DNA of 64,000 nucleotides, taken from positions 102,941,544 to 103,005,543 of the forward strand of contig OW121852.1 of assembly GCA_933228895.1 (NCBI GenBank), written 5' to 3'. The notes beneath the pieces are model-generated. The model was not told the origin of the DNA. It did no database searches and saw only the letters and a list, made by a program, of their open reading frames with translations. This document shows, in pieces, positions 60,831 through 64,000 of the stretch; the stretch's first letter is position 1; each line of letters starts with the position of its first letter. The stretch is from Platycnemis pennipes (taxonomy: Eukaryota; Arthropoda; Insecta; Odonata; Platycnemididae). Both the position numbers and the translations under genes were made by a program.

Positions 60831-61060
60831 TTGCTTATTTTAATTTTTGATTTATGAGTGAATGGTTGTGGTTAGAAGATTAATTTTTTCACTAAAATTA
60901 TTTTTTCGTTTCCATCTAACGATTTCATGTACAAAATTGCGATTTCGGTTCCGAGTAAACGCCCCCATTACCCCAAAAGTCTGTTCCAACGATGCATTAG
61001 TGTGAAATTTGAACTCTCAGCTTTATGAAGTACTATTTACTTTTGAGTCTTCTGAATACC
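60831..61060. other. AT-rich non-coding stretch
   Basis: Between the GC patch and the LINE. No supported feature. Confidence 0.4.
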
Positions 61061-61309
61061 CTAAGAAGAAGACGGGACAACTTGATCGGCCACATTGTGA
61101 GACATGATGGCCTGATGAAGACAATCATCGAGGGACAAGTGGAAGGGAAGAATGGCAAAGGAAGACCCCGTACAAGATATATGGAACAAGTGATAAAGGA
61201 TGTGAAAGAGAAGAATTACGTCCCTAAATATGAAGAGATTAGGCGATAGAAGAACTCAGTAAGGAGCTGCGTGAAACCAATCTGAGGATTAATAACTTAT
61301 AGTGATGAT
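61061..61309 (+). mobile_element. RTE-like LINE, 5'-truncated 3' end
   Basis: An uninterrupted frame encodes RRRRDNLIGHIVRHD, GLMKTIIEGQVEGKNGKGRP and RYMEQVIKDVKEKNYVP, stopping at 61249. This is the conserved C-terminal block of arthropod endonuclease/reverse-transcriptase LINEs (RRxNxIGHxxRHDGLxKTIxEGxVEGxxGRGRPR). The 3' UTR ends AACCAATCTGAGGATTAATA, then TAGTGATGAT, as in the copies at 1.2 and 20.7 kb. The intact frame suggests a younger insertion. The 61025 ATG is only the chance opening of the frame, upstream of the LINE sequence. Confidence 0.85.
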
Positions 61310-61431
61310 TTAAATTTGCATCCAGGATAGTTCAAATGACGATATCAACTATAATCAATAAACCTTTATTTAACGAAGGAATTAAAAGCTATGTAGGCTT
61401 CTCTTGAAATCGACCCAAACCACCACAAGTA

Positions 61432-61500
61432 CTCATGCCTCGGATAGCTAAAGTGCTACCCGGGCATTATTCGAATCTCAGAATAAAGAGACTTTACCCC
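61432..61500 (+). mobile_element. tRNA-derived SINE head
   Basis: CGGATAGCTAAAGTGCTACC (A-box side), then GGGCATTATTCGAATCTCAG (B box). Body and tail are missing. Confidence 0.5.
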
Positions 61501-61536
61501 GGTAGGTACCAGAGTTACTGAGCTCCGATAAGAGTT

Positions 61537-61612
61537 CATCTACATCTACGTACCCTGCAACTTGCAACGACCATTAGAATGTGTGCACTGGGAGCGAACC
61601 AGTTAAGTACAC
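61537..61612 (-). mobile_element. 3' end of the (TAGATG)n-tailed family, diverged
   Basis: On plus: CATCTACATCTACGTACCCT, GCAACTTGCAACGACC, AATGTGTGCACTGGGAGCG. Only the first 40 bp match well. Confidence 0.5.
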
Positions 61613-63260
61613 ATTTACATATAGAAGTCCTTTGCAAGGAGAGTTAGGGCAATTTCTCGGTTTTTGGGGTAGTTTTTCCCAAAGAGTTAATTTTGTAATT
61701 AGGGCTAAGTACCTCATACTATTCGGAAAGAAAAGTAAATTGGGACTGCACCTCATGCAATATTTTTCAACTCTTGGAACGCAAAATGGAGGCTCGGTCG
61801 CAAAATATCACACCAATTCAAATATTATCGACCTAGTATCCGCCACACATTAGACCTCCGAAAACACCGAGAACAATTACGTTTCGACGTGACTCGCTTC
61901 ATTCTCCATTCTTGAATGAAAGATACGGAATACGGACCTATCCTGAATTCCCGCTAAGGACCCAGCACAGGTGGTTCAGCGTCTAAGTAGTGGCATAAAA
62001 TTTGCTTCTTTACTGCTCTAGAGATTTTGGACTAACTAGATATGCTATGCAACGGGGACAAACCAGCTATGCACGGGCTCTGCGGTCATTCCACGTGCTA
62101 ATACAAACATTTTTCCTTTGTGTGATATCACAAGTTCAAGAGACAGGTTTGTATTTTTGACGATAAAACAGTGCACCAAGCTTCCAATATTACGTACAGA
62201 AATAATATTATAGGATGCTTTTTATCGTACTTGCAATAAAATCAACAATGTTGAATTCCGGCATTATATAAATAAAAGTTTGCTTGTTAATCCCACGCAA
62301 TTACTGTTAAATACTGCTCAACCAGTTTCGACCTCTTCAGGTCATTAACGAGAGCTGAATGACGTGGAATGCAAACTTGAGGGTATATATAAGTATGGAG
62401 CACAAGAGTAGGGGGGGATTAGGAAATACAAAAAAGGCGAGGAATGAGGAGTAACTAAGGAGAATACATTGGGCGGATGGCAAGGCCATGGGAGGGAGGA
62501 TATTGCCAAACAATTGTTCATAGGTAAATTATCGGACTACTGGATATGGTGGTGGGGTGAAGAAGTACTGCATATAAAGGGGAGAATTTAGAACGGACTA
62601 GGTTATTCAAAATATCTTCTTTATAAACATTAAAATAGGACAAATTTTCTATTAAATTTAGCGTTCTGCCTTTGTGGCAAACATGTCAAATATTAGGAGT
62701 AAAATCAGAAGAGTAATCATATTCAATTACGTATTCAGTAAACACTGACTTAAAATCGCGCTTAATAAATGATTTAAAATATCCAGTTTAGCGAATGCCT
62801 ATTTTCCTTCCGGAAAGAGGGGAAATATACATTCGTAACTTATATGGTTCCCCATGATATTTTATTTATATTCTAGGATGATACGACCTACGTAATATTA
62901 TATGTACAAACAGAAACGACCGAATTTTACATATTTTTCCACGCGATTTCACTGCATTCTTCCCGAGTCCGTCCTGCAATAGGCATCCTGGACCACATAA
63001 AGGCAAATATGACTCATTTATAAAACATTACGCGATATTATGAAAGCATTCGCTATTTTCAGCGAAGGAGGAGCTATGGGCGGAAATACAGAGGAGTAAT
63101 GAAGTATGTGGGATGGTGGGGCAGTTGCAGTCGGAAAATAGGAGGAGTAGGGGGACGAAGGGCGTTAATACCGGCGATAGGGAACTGAAGGCCTTACAAT
63201 AGAAACCATGTAAGGTAGCAATATATCAGAGAAATGACAAAAGGGTAAATGCTAGAGCTG
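61613..63260. other. AT-rich non-coding stretch
   Basis: No supported gene. The frame 61581-61853 overlaps the repeat tail and has no motif. Confidence 0.45.
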
Positions 63261-63400
63261 TGTCGTTCATGAGTGAATCGTTCAATATGAACGATTCATT
63301 GGCATGAACCAGATGAATTGAATCATGTTGTTCGATCAAGTGGTTCACAAAGAACCACATGAGTGATTTGATTGGAAAAATCTTTTGATTCGTCATGAAC
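63261..63400. repeat. Cluster of short palindromes built on GAACGATTCA/GGTTCA words
   Basis: TGAATCGTTCA and TGAACGATTCA form a perfect 11-bp stem (63274-63298, loop ATA). GTGGTTC and GAACCAC form a 7-bp stem (63340-63358). Further related words (TCGTTCATGA, GGCATGAACC, GTTCGATCA, CATGAACGA) surround them. Confidence 0.7.
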
Positions 63401-64000
63401 GAGGACGGAGGAGAACAATTGGAATCCTTTGAATCATGCTCGTATTGGTTAGAGTCACGAGACATAAAAGTAATCGAGATTGAGGGTAAACAGCGCAAAT
63501 TTGAACTGAACTGCTTATACCAGTTATACTATGGAAATAGTGCAATGCCACTAATTTGTACCACCAAACGTATTCCTAGATAAGAGGAATCGCTGCAAAA
63601 TGATGGCAATATTGAGCATGGAAGTTAGGAGAACCGTGAAAAACATAATCTATTATCTTTTAAGTAAATTTTATTATTCAGTATTTAGTTAATAGTTGCG
63701 AACAGAAAATTCCCCACTGTTATTGGCGTTAATTCCATATTATTCAGCTTTAGTACATAACGAAAGCCATATTTTTGCAACCAAGCTGACTAAACCCAAG
63801 GAATCGTTTACAAGCACTCAACCCAGCCAAAATTTGGACGTAAATGGTTTTCACAAGCAACTAATGTTTATACAGGTTAATAAAGAACTTTCGGAAGTTA
63901 ACAAGTTTCACTTTTGGATGGAACACTTTCCCGTACAACTGAGTGCTGAAAGCCGTTATTAAAAGTACAGTGCAACTAGGTGAGCGTGGACGAAGAAAAA
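63401..64000. other. Non-coding stretch
   Basis: Two plus-strand frames (63395-63583 and 63696-63962) are open but show no domain, and I cannot support splice sites for them. The second may continue beyond neither side because it ends in a stop at 63960. Confidence 0.4.

Noticed and set aside
63696..63962. Plus-strand frame of 88 codons near the right edge
   Set aside because: Fairly normal composition, but no acceptor or promoter signal that I trust and no recognisable domain.
1..64000. CRISPR arrays, bacterial operons, rRNA genes, riboswitches
   Set aside because: Looked for and not seen; the window has eukaryotic character throughout.

Overview
This is a window of eukaryotic, almost certainly insect or other arthropod, nuclear DNA. 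Evidence: no operon-like gene packing; long AT-rich stretches dense in decayed LINE and tRNA-derived SINE copies; short exon-like blocks bounded by consensus GTRAGT donors; one ATG in the insect-type context CAAAATGG; a tRNA-Trp(CCA)-derived sequence; and non-LTR retrotransposon peptides of arthropod type. The retrotransposon peptides recall those of dragonflies and related insects, but that is an impression and I do not assign an order. No complete protein-coding gene lies in the window. It reads as intron or intergenic DNA with a few candidate exons and several GC/CpG-rich islands.

Layout. 1-2.1 kb: AT-rich DNA with an RTE-like LINE relic (1.2-1.6 kb). 2.1-2.9 kb: first GC-rich, pyrimidine-rich island. 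4.2-5.2 kb: GC-rich island holding the best candidate first coding exon, on the minus strand (signal peptide plus Ser/Pro-rich segment, clean GTGAGT donor). 7.0-9.3 kb: the largest CpG-rich island, with plus-strand donors and two G-quadruplex motifs. 11.4 kb: the cleanest candidate internal exon (minus). 15.7-16.3 kb: an extreme AT block, then a GC-richer patch. 18.3 kb: another minus-strand exon candidate. 20.7-21.9 kb: LINE and SINE ends, then a pyrimidine-rich island. 22.3-23.9 kb: a 1.55-kb element with ~180-bp terminal inverted repeats. 25.5-26.1 kb: SINEs, including a tRNA-Trp-headed one whose tail matches a LINE. 30.5-31.0 kb: LINE relic. 34.3-34.6 kb: three tandem 109-bp units made from a SINE tail. 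37.2 and 45.8 kb: two copies of the LINE with the (TAGATG)n tail. 39.0-39.4 and 42.7-43.2 kb: GC islands. 48.9 and 51.7 kb: a ~540-bp dispersed duplicate. 52.8-53.3 kb: pyrimidine island. 55.0 kb: minus-strand exon candidate. 55.8 kb: best-preserved SINE. 58.9 kb: LINE relic. 60.6-60.8 kb: GC patch with a perfect CRE. 61.1 kb: best-preserved RTE-like LINE 3' end. 63.3 kb: cluster of small palindromes.

Most exon candidates are on the minus strand and at least some have compatible intron phases, so the window could be the body of one or more long-intron minus-strand genes. That is inference. The most interesting structural observations are (i) a tRNA-Trp-headed SINE sharing its 3' end with a resident LINE family, (ii) a SINE tail expanded into a tandem array, and (iii) a long-TIR element enclosing an exon-like block.
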